Of a stretch of 64,000 nucleotides of DNA, positions 20,466 to 32,242 are shown one piece after another; positions within the stretch are counted from its first letter, which is position 1; each line of letters starts with the position of its first letter. The notes under the pieces were generated by a model, which saw only the letters and a list, made by a program, of their open reading frames with translations, was not told the DNA's origin and did not search any database. The translations under genes and the position numbers were made by a program. The DNA comes from Macrotrachela quadricornifera (taxonomy: Eukaryota; Rotifera; Eurotatoria; Philodinida; Philodinidae), in assembly GCA_022393335.1 (NCBI GenBank), contig JAJEKB010021016.1, forward strand, positions 1,236,638 to 1,300,637. The letters run 5' to 3'.

Positions 20466-23400
20466 TATATATATTTGAGTATCACTGGAGCGAATGATTA
20501 TTCTGGGTACTTTTAGCTATGTTAGTGGGTACATAGATAAGTACTTTTATATGTATTGAAATAGTTCAAAATTCTGAAAGGATTAGTATACAGAACGGAA
20601 ATTCGGCTGGTTATTCGAGGTTAAACGACAAAATTTGTGGATTTGAAAATCACTCTAACGAAATGATATTTCTCAAAATATTGAAGTTTTATACAGTTTG
20701 ACCAAAAGTTTTTGGGGTCGGAGAATCATAATTTACGGGCCATCCTTGAACTTTTTTAAAATTTTTATTTTTGTCATTGGCCGGTCAGGGAACCCGTATT
20801 TTTCGAATCTAACGATTTCTCATAAAGTTTGACCAACGGCTTTTGGGATCGGAGATTCCAAATATATAGATAGCTTTGGTCAGGGAAGGCGTTTTTTAAA
20901 AGAATAAGAATTTTTTATAAAATGTGACCAAAGGTGTTCGAGATGGAGAACTCCAATATGAGCTCCATTTTTCTCTAAACTCCAGTGGTGGACCAAGAAC
21001 TAATAGAAATCAATTTTTGAATAAACGACCTCCAAATGTATTCAGGTTATAGCAGAGCTTCAGTATATTGTCTATGCGAATTGAAACACTATTCTCAATC
21101 CTATAAATATGAGTCTTCGTAGTGTTAAATGCTCGTGCGCAGATAGTAGAAGATAAAAAATCAACGCAAGAATTATTTTTTGTATCTAGGTTGACTACCT
21201 TCGCAGACTTTTTTAAAAAGAAAGCAGATAAATTGAGCTTCACGTCCAGATACCATTTTTCGGGTCAGAATTTGCCGCCAGGAAGTTCATTATGTAGCCT
21301 AGGGAGGGATTTACAAAAAAAAAGTGGAAATAGTGAAGAGAAGAGCGAGGAGTCAAGAGTCAGGAGTGGCGTCCCAAAGGGGCGTCGACGGGTGACGAGG
21401 AGCTGTTTGTTGGAAGATTCACGCAATATTCATTTTCTCATTGAGAGTAATCGAAAGAAAATGCGTAAACTTTGTAACATCCGTGAATTTGTTCAGTCAA
21501 TCAGGAACTCAAACATCTTCGATCAAAAGGAGAAACAGGTAACATTGTATGAGTGGGAAGTGTCATCGCAGTTTCTTTTGGAAATAAAGTTACCGAAAGC
21601 CAAACAGATATAAGAACTTTGGCTTAGATGTTCATTTATTGGTCCTCTTAATGTATAAATGGCTCTTACAAAAGCAATAATGAACTTGGCATTTCTGAAA
21701 CTCACAATTATATAATATATTTGGAAATGATGGTAAAGTGCTAGTAGTCGAAAAGTTGAAAAATGAGCCTCCAATATGTACTTCGTTTTGTTGATAGTTG
21801 TTCATCACGTTTTATGTGATATGGTGTTTCTTTTAAACTTCCAATTATTAGTAACGTTTAATGAAACTCTGTCGAAACTTCTTCAAAATTTACTATGATC
21901 AATTCCAATCTCCGCTCCACTCTTGAATAGTTCCAAATCAAGAATCGTAACCGATGCGTATTAGTTTGCATCGATTTATTTTTTCTCCAAGTATATATAT
22001 AGTGTGCTAAACTGGTTCTCTAAAGAAAATGGAACAGAAGTTTTCAGCGTTTAAATTGCATTGTTCTCAGAATCTTAAGCGAGGATCTTAGTAGTCCCAT
22101 ATAAGATATTATTTACAGATATAGGGGAGTAAGACATGAGAGCTATGAGTGAGGAATGACATCTCGAAGTGGCTCCGATGACCGATGAGAAGATACTTTA
22201 TTAGCTTTAAATGAGATGTGGTTTTACAGGAAGTTTCGAAGGAACTGTTTGATATTTCCGTTGAGTGGCTGGCTACGATAACGAGGATTCAAAAACAATT
22301 ATGGGATCTTCGTCACAAGGTTTTTCTGAAGAGTACGGTGTTACTTTCTTTATACTCTGCTTTGAGGATTGAGATAAGCGATGCCTAATGGCCGACGCGT
22401 TACTTATTCCCTCGACTGTAGTGAGGGTCCTATGAAAAAAAAAGTTTGTTTGTGGGTTTGTGTCAGGGTCAAAGGTCAGAAAGACATGTTCTCAGAAAGA
22501 TCCATGAAAGATCATAGCTTTGACCAAAGTCAACGGTTCATCCTGAACCAAAAGTTTTCGGGGTCGGGGAATCTAATGGTACCATTAGTTTTTGAATTTT
22601 TTCAAGTAATTTTTTTTGCTAGAAAAAGGTTTTTTTAAGAAAACAATAATTTTGTAATGAGAGAGTTTTCATTGAAGCGCTGATTAAGAGAATATCGTAT
22701 GAAGTTGTTAATGGTGCTTCGGACTCTTCAAGTTGGTCTTTGTTAGATCTAACGGATTAGGTATGAACAAAGAAGAAATGAGAACAGGGGAATCATTGTA
22801 ACCGGATCTCAACTTAGAAAAGTAATAAACGAGACAACATGGAACTTAATGAGGTACACTAATAATGAGAGTCATGGGTAGCATGAATTTTTTTTTCTGA
22901 TAAAAGAAAGAGTATAGAAGAGAATATCATTTCACTTATACAGTATATTCAGATTCAGATTGTAGGAAAAAAGAATTTGTTGAAATTCATCAATTATATG
23001 TTATATGTGTGATCATTTTCAAGTATTTTCTTATATAATGAGTACAAAATAATAATCTTTAATCAGAACATCGGTTCTCTATTATTATAACTGTGAAGAC
23101 AATTTTTTTGTGCCTTCGACTTTTAAAATGTGATGTCGTTTTAAATCAATAGTAATAGAGGTGAAGAAACTAAGACTGGTAGATTTCCTCGACGAAGGGA
23201 GGATTACACAAAGTAAGATAAACTTGCTTGTCATCGAATCAAAAGAACATCGGTTTAAAGATCACTGCTCAGTTATTTTCAATATACGGCTTTCGTTCGA
23301 TGAGATTATTGAGTCTGGGAACACAGCCGGTGATGAACTTTTCACATTAGACTTTTGACTAATCAGATTCTGTCTGTTAGAAATTTCAGACAATGCAATG

Positions 23401-24000
23401 CTTTCCAAAATCTAGCTTTCATCCAATCAGAATTTGTGAATCTGAACTTTAAGACGATCAGTATTTTGTGATTTTATTCCTCGTTGAATCAGATTTTGAG
23501 GAACTCATGTATCTCAATATTCGTTATTTGTAAAAAGTAACCAAGATTTCGCAGCGGTGTTTCATAAACTTAGACTTAATGCATCTGTTTATAGATGTAT
23601 GTGCCTTTGTCTGTTTATTTTAAGTTTCCTATACAAGGTCCTTTCGTCGTAGATCTTGCAATTCTTTCAAGTTAGCGAAGCGTTAATTAGTGTGGTTCTG
23701 AATATTAGAGAATGAACTCATGTGAAAGTGGACTTCAACATGAGAGCGGCTAGCCATGAGTGAAGCCTTGCAGGGGCGCCGACGAATGACTAGTCGCTAT
23801 TTTCTTCAATTTCGTTTGATTTTTGCGTTACCTCTAAGCGATTTTTTAGCAAGAAAACGAAGCGTTACATTGGTCTATGTTCATTTCCTATAAAAAACCG
23901 AGAAGTCAGGAGTGCAGTGGAGCAGGGATAGCGATGCTTGACTGCGACCTGTGATTCACGTTGTCATACGCAAGTCTTAACAGAAAGTTTAAAGACTTGA
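20466..24000. repeat. Repeat-rich non-coding stretch
   Basis: Near 20690-20960 three degenerate blocks carry GACCAAA(A/G)G followed by TTnGGGnTCGGAGAnTC; a fourth is near 22530-22580. A second copy of the TTCCCTCGACTGTAG repeat lies at 22400-22490. G-rich GAGGAGTC...GGGGCG(T/C)CGACG segments occur near 21340-21400 and 23745-23800. Open frames at 21122-21613, 22381-22638 and 23161-23358 overlap these repeats or have no recognisable content. No gene is supported. Confidence 0.55.
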
Positions 24001-24094
24001 TCTTATGGAGTAGTCGTCACTAGCAATCCGTGTATATGTGCATTTGTATCCAGCATAGTTATCAAAACAGAATCCAGCGACCAGTAAGAGATAA

Positions 24095-24150
24095 TGATAC
24101 ATAGAATTCAGTCGAGGGCTAAGCGAGTCGTAGCGACGAGCGTTACTTGT
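24095..24150 (-). repeat. Inverted copy of the ACGCTCGTC dispersed repeat
   Basis: CAGTCGAGGGCTAAGCGAGT followed by GACGAGCGTTACTTG is the reverse complement of the sequence near 7590 and resembles copies at 15458 and 15987. It may be an element terminus. Confidence 0.6.
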
Positions 24151-24420
24151 TTATTATTAGACACTAAAATGGATAATATTTTTTTGAATCTGCAAAGTGT
24201 CTCACAGGGACATTTTCAGAAACATCTTTCAAAGATGTTCTAAGTGGAAATTGCAGTCAGGGAATGATCTTTTTTATAATAATAATCGGCAATTATCGTT
24301 GAGATCTCGGTCGAAAACATGAAGTTCTACGGAAAGTTGAAGAAATCAGGTGATTTTTACTTAAAATTCTGGCGTAAACAATGATTTTTGCTTCATGAAG
24401 AAGCAGCCGCATGGACCATA

Positions 24421-25192
24421 CCACAGTGGGCAATTTCTATAGGGCATGTGGACATGACTTATTTCATGTTAAAATCTCAGTTTTTCCACAGAAATCCTAG
24501 TTTCTAAACTTCAGAAATAATTACTGATGAAAAAAAGTGAAGTCTAAAGAAATAATTTTTTAATGAAAAATCCCTGAGGAGGACTCTTGCCCTAATATTT
24601 TTTCAAAAGTTTTTTCATTTGAAAAGCTAACAAATCATACATCGTTCGATGCAGTTTTGTGCGCTGATTCTAAATATGATACCTTTATTGAATAAAAACG
24701 TTTCGTAGTCGAGAAAAATGCGAAATGCCTGAAAATTCATGGTTTTTTCGAAATCCTCCTGTATGGTCCAGGAGCATTTACGCTATCTGTCGTGATAGAG
24801 GGCATATGGGAGAACATTTGCTAATATAGCTGTTTGGAAAATCACTGTGGAAAAAAGAAACTTTTTTTTCTCAAAAATCTTCAGTAGTAATTGACCACTT
24901 TTTGTTTTATAAATCGGTAGCGGACATTAGGCAGATTCATAAGATATATTGTTTTTGGTTGTCACTTCAGTGGATTCTGTAAAAATAATGTGTGTTGTAT
25001 AGATGGCGCTATTTTCAGGCTGATTTTTAATTATTATTAATTACCTCATTTTCTACTCCACTTGAACTTTGTTCTCAAACTTTCTATGTCATTAAGTAGT
25101 CCATACTCTGAAGTGTATCTAGCACTAATTGAATCTTGCAAAAGTATAATTTCGATTTTTCACCTAATGTCCACCTAGTTGCCCACTGTGCA
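24421..25192. mobile_element. Non-autonomous TA-flanked element with CACAGTGGGCAA ends
   Basis: The left end reads CCACAGTGGGCAATTT and the right end, inverted, TGCACAGTGGGCAACT. TA dinucleotides flank both sides (24419-24420 and 25193-25194). Subterminal GTGGACAT is also shared. 772 bp without a transposase frame. A mariner-like MITE is the best fit; the TIR is short, so the class is less sure than for 19565-20463. Confidence 0.65.
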
Positions 25193-25194
25193 TA

Positions 25195-25500
25195 CTCGCC
25201 TTGAAAATAAGTCTGATCTTCTTGTTTTCATGGCATACTCTACTGCTTCCTACCTTCTGAACACCTTTATTTGTGAGCAGTCGTCACTAGTAAGACCATC
25301 TCCGGCGGCGAAATGGCAGAGCTATAGCAACACGTTTATCTTTCGAGAAAAATAAGAAAAAGAAGAGTCTTTCATGAATCTATTATAAGAAAAGTTTTTG
25401 CTTCTCGAAAAATAAGATCTGTGTAATTGCAGTTAACTCATAAAAACTTCTAACTTTAAGCCATTTTCTTTCGAAACAGTCTAGTCGAGAACAACCATTG
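25195..25500. other. Spacer, no supported feature
   Basis: Contains GTCGTCACTAG near 25280, also present near 24010, suggesting another low-copy repeat. Nothing else seen. Confidence 0.4.
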
Positions 25501-25659
25501 CTAGAGTGGTCGCCTTCAGCTGCAGAAGTATTGAGGAATTTTCTAAGAAAATTGTAAAAAGTTTTCGCTCCGCAAAAAATGATTGCATTTCAGATTGTAT
25601 GATAACGACTAATGCTAAGTCAAATGCAACAAAAAATTTTGCTTTTTTCAATCAGATTA

Positions 25660-26800
25660 ACTTAGGAGTCTTACATCCCTCCAAACCTGAGACCCTCGCG
25701 CAGGATTTGTCAATACTGTCATGTATTTGACATTATAACTGGTGACAAATCTTGGTTCTATCATAATGATCTAGAAATAAAAGAGCAATCAAAAGTTTGA
25801 GTATAAAAAATCGATCGGTGTCCAATCAAAGCTCATCGAAACAAAAATTCAGGCAAAAGAATGGTGGCTGTCTTCTTTATGGAATCTAGTTTACTCAGGT
25901 CAATAGCAATAGAAACTGGTGTACCACTAAATATAAGCTAGTATGTCAACATCTGTCTGCCATAAGTCTTTAAAACTGTATCAGAATGAAGACAGATGCG
26001 CAGTCCTCGAAGTCTCTTTTTCCACGATGATAATGTAAAACAAAAAGCGAAAACGAACCGAATCGAACCGAACTCGAACCATACCTCTAAAAAAGCATGT
26101 CGAACTGAATCGAACTATATTTTTAAGAATGAATATAATCAAACGTAGAAAGAACCTAATATATCTCTTCAAAATGTATGCTGTTCACAATGATTGAACG
26201 ACATTTCACCGAGTCGTTGACATAACTAATTTAATACCCCATACAATGTTTTGTTCGTTGTTCATAACAGTTATACGTGTTTTATCCATTACAATCAGTC
26301 ACTCGTAACGGGGTCGAAATTTATAATTTATTTCTCTTTTGTTCTCATTGTTTTATGGTGCAAAGAACAGACAGATCCTTGTCTAATTGACAATATCATC
26401 TAAATGTCAATTAATTGAGCTATCATCATTTTTCTTTCATTTCTACTTTGCAATTAATGTAAAATTCATAATTTCACCTGGTTATCACAATGGCTTCAAT
26501 TAATTCTTCGATTTCTTGTTCGTCAACTGAAAATTTTATCATTAGATGATGTCATAAATTCACTTTGTGAGCGAAAACGAACCGAACCGAACTCAAACGA
26601 GTAAAAGTCGGTTCGATTCGCTCTCTGATGTAAAACTACACCTAGCTTTGATTACCAACGAATGTTAAGCCAAAGATCATCCGGAAACATATCCCAATTC
26701 TCTATGTTCTCTAGATCCAAGACTCTGTGACTTCTTCTTGTTCACAAAAGTCAAAAATGAACTATGTAGAATTCAGTTCAATGACGACAATGCAATGTTA
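25660..26800 (+). pseudogene. Dead mariner transposase, split by an inserted element
   Basis: The translation shows TGDKSWFYHNDLEIKEQSK, the mariner block usually TGDE.W..Y. Then come GKRMVAVFF (usual GK.M...FWD), an HDDNVKLH catalytic-region block, and CDFFLFTKVKNEL near 26740 (usual CDFFLFPKLK). Several in-frame stops and frame changes make it non-functional. The block HDDNVKLH is interrupted at 26042-26628 by a 587-bp insertion. Skipping the insertion and one copy of its target duplication gives a continuous frame, so the insertion is younger than the mariner copy. Element ends are not clear. Confidence 0.75.
26042..26628. mobile_element. Non-autonomous element inserted in the mariner copy, 8-9-bp target duplication
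   Basis: Flanked by the direct repeat (A)TGTAAAAC at 26033-26041 and 26628-26636. Both ends are rich in GAACCGAA words: the left starts AAAAGCGAAAACGAACCG and the right end, inverted, TCAGAGAGCGAATCGAACCG, i.e. imperfect inverted termini. No transposase frame. An 8-bp duplication suggests hAT; a 9-bp one would suggest Mutator, so class is open. Confidence 0.7.
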
Positions 26801-27757
26801 TTCACACTTGTTATAAACAGTGGTGGCGCGAAGAGCTAAAAGCGTGGGGTGGAATACTTTAGAAATGGGAGAAAATAGAAAACAAGATTAACGTTTCAGA
26901 TTGTAGATGATTAAGATATTACTAAATAAGTAACTGAACTAATTTTATAATTAGATCGTTAGTATATCTATTAAATTTTCTTAAAAATTTAAAACAAAAA
27001 CAAAATTGATACTGGCTGAATCTAAATTCGACGGGCAGTTTTGTTATTCAACCATTCTTCAAGAATTTCTGTATTCTGTAATTCATCCAAAATTAATGTT
27101 TCTAATGTACATTATAACAATGAATATAATTATTCATCATTCACCGTCGTTCGCAATCTTTTTTTTATAATTTTCATTATGTTAAAGGATCTTTGTGCAC
27201 TTGCGACCATGACAGGCATCATCAAAAGATAATCAAATGCTCTTGCTAATAATGGGACATATTTTTTTTTTGATTATGAACAAAAAAATATTTAATAATT
27301 TTAATCGAGCTCTTTGCTGCCAATTTCGGAGAATTTTAGATGAATATTCTCTTCAAATGAGAGAAAACTTCAGTCGTACTTTCTCTTAAAATCGGAGAAA
27401 GCTATTACCAAAATTAGATAGAGGGGGATACCCTTCCTTCCCCCCCACCGTTCGCGGCGCTTCTGGTTATAAACGAGGATCAGAACAAATAGCAAAATAT
27501 TGATCAATAGTAGTCATACAAAAGCATGTTAATGTTATTCGAGTACATGTATGAGAAAAAAATGTTCGAGATTTACAATAACATAATGTTGTTTTTGCTG
27601 CATCAATTGTAGATATAACAATCAAAATATGTGAGAAAAGTCCAATAAATAGTTGACCGATATTAATAATTGACATAATAGTTAAATAGAATATCAAAAC
27701 TGGCAATTCACAATAGATAAGAACTGGATTTTCAGCAAAAGAAAATATTGATGACAT
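26790..27757 (-). pseudogene. GPCR-5: truncated receptor copy interrupted by a hAT element
   Basis: From 27757 the frame matches GPCR-2 (MSSIFSFAEN..., TIMSIINIGQLFIGLFS, TTIDQYFAICS). It lacks 25 residues across TM1 and the first loop (an in-frame 75-bp deletion after PVLI). The frame ends after CSDPRL where the hAT element (26818-27465) lies. Past the element the minus-strand sequence still resembles the receptor for about 15-20 bases (CGTTTATAACAAGTGTG against CGTTTACAACAATTGTG in GPCR-2) but with stops, then gives way to mariner sequence. TM4-TM7 are missing. 5' flank to about 28290 is shared with GPCR-2. Confidence 0.8.
26818..27465. mobile_element. hAT-type non-autonomous element, 648 bp
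   Basis: Exact 8-bp target duplication GTTATAAA at 26810-26817 and 27466-27473. The ends are CAGTGGTGGCGCGAAGAG on the left and, inverted, CAGAAGCGCCGCGAACGG on the right, imperfect hAT-like CAG...CTG termini. No transposase frame. It was inserted into the remains of a receptor gene: the minus-strand receptor similarity of 27757-27474 resumes for a few codons beyond the left duplication. Confidence 0.8.
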
Positions 27758-28584
27758 TTTGACTTGTAATGGTGTTGCTTGTTATCAAAAAATTTAGTTT
27801 ATTTATTCAACACGAAAGCATTTGTGATAATCATAAATCTTACTAACATTAAAAAATTTACTTAACTATATCTTTCTGCTTGAATACTGAAACAACGTAG
27901 TTATTAATTTCTTTCTGTGATTTAAATTGCTTGTGCACGTAAATAAACTAGGCTAACATTAATTAAAAGAAATTAAAAATACGAAGATCACGATAAAATA
28001 ATGTCTTTTTTTCCTGAATATTCATGACTTCTTTTTCAGTTAGAATATAACTTCAATTCTAAAATTGCGCCATTGACCCAATGTTAATAACTGGAGCGAA
28101 AAAATATCGAACGAATATCACGAACTGTGAGTTTTTTCTTTTCCATTTACATTCTTCACAATGGAAATTAAGTGTTTATAATTAATATAAAAATTGGTCT
28201 GGAAAGAATTCCAAAAAAAAGCAAGGTTCTCGAATGAAATGACGAATTTTTATTTTTGTTGGAGTAGAACGCTTAGAAAAAACTCCAACTACTCATCTTT
28301 GAGTCATATATGCATATGTAATAGCTTTTACAAAAATATATCTCTCGAGTATAATGAATAAAAAACACTTTTTTTTTCTATCTTGAACAAGCAGTTTTCT
28401 CAATAATCTATGAATTAAAACCAATTATTAGATATATTTGTGAGGACATTTACTACAATATCGAATTTTAATTTTATTTTTACATAGACACTACATACGA
28501 ACATATAAATATTCATAATACAGAATAATAAATAGTTTCTATGATGAAAAATAAATAATATAAAATCGTATTGAATTTTATTAA
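27758..28584. other. Duplicated 5' flank of GPCR-5 and 3' flank of GPCR-6
   Basis: 27758-28290 matches 6792-7320 upstream of GPCR-2 with small gaps. The remaining part resembles the 3' flank of GPCR-4. No other feature. Confidence 0.55.
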
Positions 28585-29634
28585 TTATTCATTTTCAGTT
28601 GTCTCTGGTATCACTTGATTGACAGCAACTCTTTGTTGTCTCCATCGATTGAGATGAATCTTGAATAAAACATAAATTAATTGTTTACGAAATCGTTCAG
28701 ATGCACAAATATAAATGTAGAATGGAGTCTAAAATGGTATAATAAAATAGAAAAGAAATTTCAATTAAGAACATGTAAAACTTACAGCAAAATATGTATA
28801 ATAAATAATAAGAGCAATACTTTGAGCAAATTGAAGATTTAATTGAACACCTGGAATCTTAGTAATAGATGTATTCAATAAAAGAGCATTAACAATACCA
28901 AACGGTAATAAAGTAAAACTATTAACAAAAACTTGTACTAAAACCATAACAGTTAATTGTTTATCTAACTCACGTCGAATAAGTGGTATTGTACGATATG
29001 CCATATTTCGTATATTACGAAGGGACATCAATCCAAATAATCCAGCAATAGCAACAGGTAAACCACTTGAAAGTATACACGAAATGACATAACTACGATA
29101 TTGACTAAAATTAAAATTATTACTATTACAACTTGTTATATTTGTAGTTAATGGTGTTAAATGATCCAAAAATATTAAATAAGGTATTCCATGTATTAAC
29201 CAAACAATAGCACTTATTAGAATTAATCGTCGAGCTAATTTAATATTACATAATTGTTGTAAACGAACATTCGAACAAGTAGCAAAATATTGATCAATAA
29301 TAGATAAACAGAAACATGTAAATGATATTTGAATACACACATGAAATATATATTGTCGAAATTTACAATAAAATACTGAACTTTCTGTTCCATCAAAACC
29401 ATATATAGCTGACATAATACGAGAAAAAAGTCCAGTAAATAATTGACCAATATTAACAATAGACATAGTTGTTAAATAGAATGCACATGAACTTTGTCGA
29501 AATGTTCGAAGACTAAGAAATACAAATGTATTAAGAATTCCTCCCAATACACCAGTAACAAAAACTGGTGTTCCAAAATAAATCATTGTTTGTTTTGTAA
29601 ATGAAGACAACGATGCTGACATTTTGAACTTCAC
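28585..29634 (-). CDS. Rhodopsin-like GPCR (GPCR-6), two exons, DQY motif
   Basis: Exon 1 is 29634-28786 and exon 2 is 28728-28585, with a 57-bp intron (28785-28729; donor GCT|GTAAGT, acceptor TTTTAG), phase 0; about 330 aa. TM1 includes GVLGGILNTFVFLSLRTFRQ, TM3 ends in DQY (residues 114-116), the third loop carries RRELDKQLTVMVLVQV, TM6 ends FTLLPFG, and exon 2 opens TPFYIYICASERFRKQL where the paralogs have SPFY. The Leu codon TTA at the position mutated in GPCR-4 is intact here. It is the closest relative of GPCR-4, including flanks, and sits in a minus-strand run with GPCR-5 and GPCR-7. Orphan receptor; ligand unknown. Confidence 0.87.
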
Positions 29635-30387
29635 TTATGATGTTCTTAATTAAAAATGAATAAATTTTCTCTACAAGAAAACCTTTTTATTTATAATAGA
29701 TTGCATCAAATATTTAAAATCTGATTATTCAACCATACCTTGCTAATTTAATGTGTATACATGTAATAATTATGCTTTTATTCACGGTTCACACTACTTA
29801 TCACATTAAAATGTCGTTTATTAAAATATTTATTTCTTTTCTATGTGTTAAAATTTTGAATCTAAGCTTAAAAGAATTTTACCGTAATTCCTAAAAAATT
29901 TTTAGTATAAACGAGAAAAATATGTTTATTACGAGCTTCTAAGAAGACAAAGAATCCAATTCGTATCCCTTTACTTCAACGTTCATTTTAAAATCATATG
30001 TCACAAAATAGGATGAAAAAGACAAAATCACCTGAGATGTTTAAAATATTTTTTGAAATAATACAACTCTCTCTAGTGATAGTAATTCACTCTTATGATG
30101 AGATACTGGTACGCAACAACTCTACCACAGTAATATGCATGAAAATAATCAATCAAGAGAGAAAAATGAAGGACTAAAAAAACGATCGTCGATCTTATTA
30201 GAAGACTATGCATTAACCAGTGATTTAATTACAAAAAATTCTCTATTTGAATTTTTGTATATTGAGATTATAATAAGCCTGAAAAAAGTTGAGATTTCAT
30301 AATCTATTTATAATCTCTCGTTTTACAATAGAACGTTTTTATTATATTCAATGATTGGTAAGTCATCATAAGTAAATAGTCATTTTA
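29635..30387. other. 5' flank of GPCR-6 and 3' flank of GPCR-7
   Basis: Shares blocks with the 5' flanks of GPCR-4 (18017-18160) and GPCR-7 (31412-31570). No independent gene or element seen. Confidence 0.5.
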
Positions 30388-31411
30388 TTATATTTCCGGT
30401 GTTATTTGATTGATCATCATCATTGGTCGTCTCCATCGTTTGAAATGAAACTGAATCAATACATAGATTAATTGTCTACGAAATCGTTCAGATACACAAA
30501 TATAAATATAAAATGGACTCTAAAAAGATAAAATTTAGTACAAAACATTTCAATTTAAATCATATAAAACTTACTGCAAAATACATGTAAAAAATAATGG
30601 CAGATATATTAGCAGCGAATCGAATATTTAATTGAATATTTGCATTATCGATAATAGGTATATTTGTGACAAGAATATTAATAATTGTAAATGGTAAAAG
30701 AGTAAAAATATTTGCCACAACTTGTACTAAAACCATAACAGTTAATTGTTTATCCAATTCACGTCGAACAAGTGGTACTGTACGATAAGCCATGTGTTGT
30801 ACATTGCGAAAGGCCATTAATCCAAATAATCCTACAATACTAATTGGTAGAAAACCTGTAAAAAAAAGAACGGTAATATAAGCACGATATTGTTCAAATA
30901 TATAATTTTTATTTATGCAAGTAATTTTAGTTGAATTAGATGCTATAACATGATCCATAAATATTAAATAAGGAGTTCCATGTAGAATCCAAAAAATAAT
31001 ACTTATGATAATTACATATCGAGCTAATTTAATATTACATAATTGTTGTAAACGAAGATTAGAGCAAGTAGCAAAATATTGATCAATAATAGCAAAGCAC
31101 AAACATGTTAATGAAGTACAAGTACATATTTGACTAAAATATAATCGTAATTTACAATAGATTATTGATTTTTCTGTTCCATCAGAACCATACATAGCTA
31201 TCAAAATACGTGGTAAAATTCCCAATATCATTTGTCCAATATTAATAATTGACATAATAGTTAAATAGAATGCACATGAACTTTGTCGAAATGTTCGAAG
31301 ACTAAGAAATACAAGTGCATTAAGAATTCCTCCTAATATACCAGTAATCAAAACTGGTATTCCACCATAAATAATTATTTGTTTTTCAATAAAGGAATAT
31401 GTTGTTGACAT
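30388..31411 (-). CDS. Rhodopsin-like GPCR (GPCR-7), two exons, DQY motif
   Basis: Exon 1 is 31411-30575 and exon 2 is 30519-30388, with a 55-bp intron (30574-30520; donor GCA|GTAAGT, acceptor TTTTAG); about 322 aa. It has the same seven-segment layout as GPCR-2 and GPCR-6: TM1 GILGGILNALVFLSLRTFRQ, DQY at residues 110-112, then FATCSNLRLQQLCNIKLARY, third loop RRELDKQLTVMVLVQV, TM6 FTLLPFT, and exon 2 SPFYIYICVSERFRRQL. The ATG start is conserved with the paralogs, and the 5' flank shows short blocks shared with GPCR-6. Plasma-membrane orphan receptor by family resemblance; coupling without the Arg of DRY is uncertain. Confidence 0.87.
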
Positions 31412-31904
31412 TTTGACTTATAACGATGATTCGTCTTTTTTTTTATGAAAAATGAGTTCATTACTTCTAGGATAAAGTATTTATTAGATGACAGGCTGTA
31501 TATACATCAAAAGTTCCATTATTCAAACATACCTTTAAATTTTAACATCCGAGTATATAGTAATTAAATTTGTTTTTTTTTATAATTCTCACTGTGCATA
31601 CAGGAAAGAAAAAGCAAAAGATATTGACGTCAGATACAACTAAATATTTCTACAGAATAAACATTCTGCACTTATTATCTTATTTGAAATTTTTTTTTTT
31701 AATAAAGTTAATAAACATTCATTAGTATTTTAGTAGGATTATTGATAAGAACATGAATGACGCAATAAATTTTTTGCACCTATAAAAATTTTGGTTTTAT
31801 TAGCAAGAATAATTATGTAATAGAAAAGAGAATCTTAATTATTGGATCTCGTTCTATTTTTTTTTGAATATATATGTACATTTGCAATTTATACATTGAC
31901 ATTT
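31412..31904. other. 5' flank of GPCR-7
   Basis: AT-rich with T-runs and partial similarity to 29690-29780. No gene seen. Confidence 0.45.
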
Positions 31905-32020
31905 TTGTTTGTCTCTATCGATTAACATGAAAGTTGAATAATACATAAATCAATTATTTATGAAAACGTTAATTGTTTAGCTAATTCATATCGAATAAAT
32001 AGTACTAAATTTCGTTACAA
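31905..32020 (-). pseudogene. GPCR-8: receptor remnant with an internal deletion
   Basis: On the minus strand, 32020-31968 matches the third-loop codons of the paralogs (VRRELDKQLT region, diverged). It continues directly into exon 2 sequence (FRKQLIYVLF..H.NRW) without TM6, TM7 or the intron. The join lies at GTT, which occurs at both parental positions (GAAAACGTTC in exon 2 and CAGTTAATTG in exon 1), pointing to a microhomology deletion. Several stops are present. Confidence 0.65.
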
Positions 32021-32242
32021 TAAAATCGCAATATTCTCATCTTATCTGTAGATTTTGTGACACCATTACGAGTGACAATATATATATAAACATTAGTCAT
32101 ATTAATCATAAGATAAATTTATGTTTATTCTCTTTAGTTTTCTTATCTTTCAAATTAACAAAATGGAAAGATAAAAAGAAAGAAACAAAAATGAGTAACT
32201 TATAAAAACAAAATCTATTTCTTAATTTGAAAACTAAAAAAG
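32021..32242. other. Short spacer upstream of the STRA6-like gene
   Basis: AT-rich; presumably the promoter region of the gene starting near 32243. No other feature. Confidence 0.4.

Noticed and set aside
21122..21613. Plus-strand ORF of 163 aa
   Set aside because: Longest frame of a repeat-rich stretch, but no domain, mixed composition and overlap with G-rich repeat blocks; not convincing as a gene.
22440..22470. Telomere-like GTGGG/TTTGTG stretch
   Set aside because: Only a few irregular words; part of a dispersed repeat, not a telomeric array.
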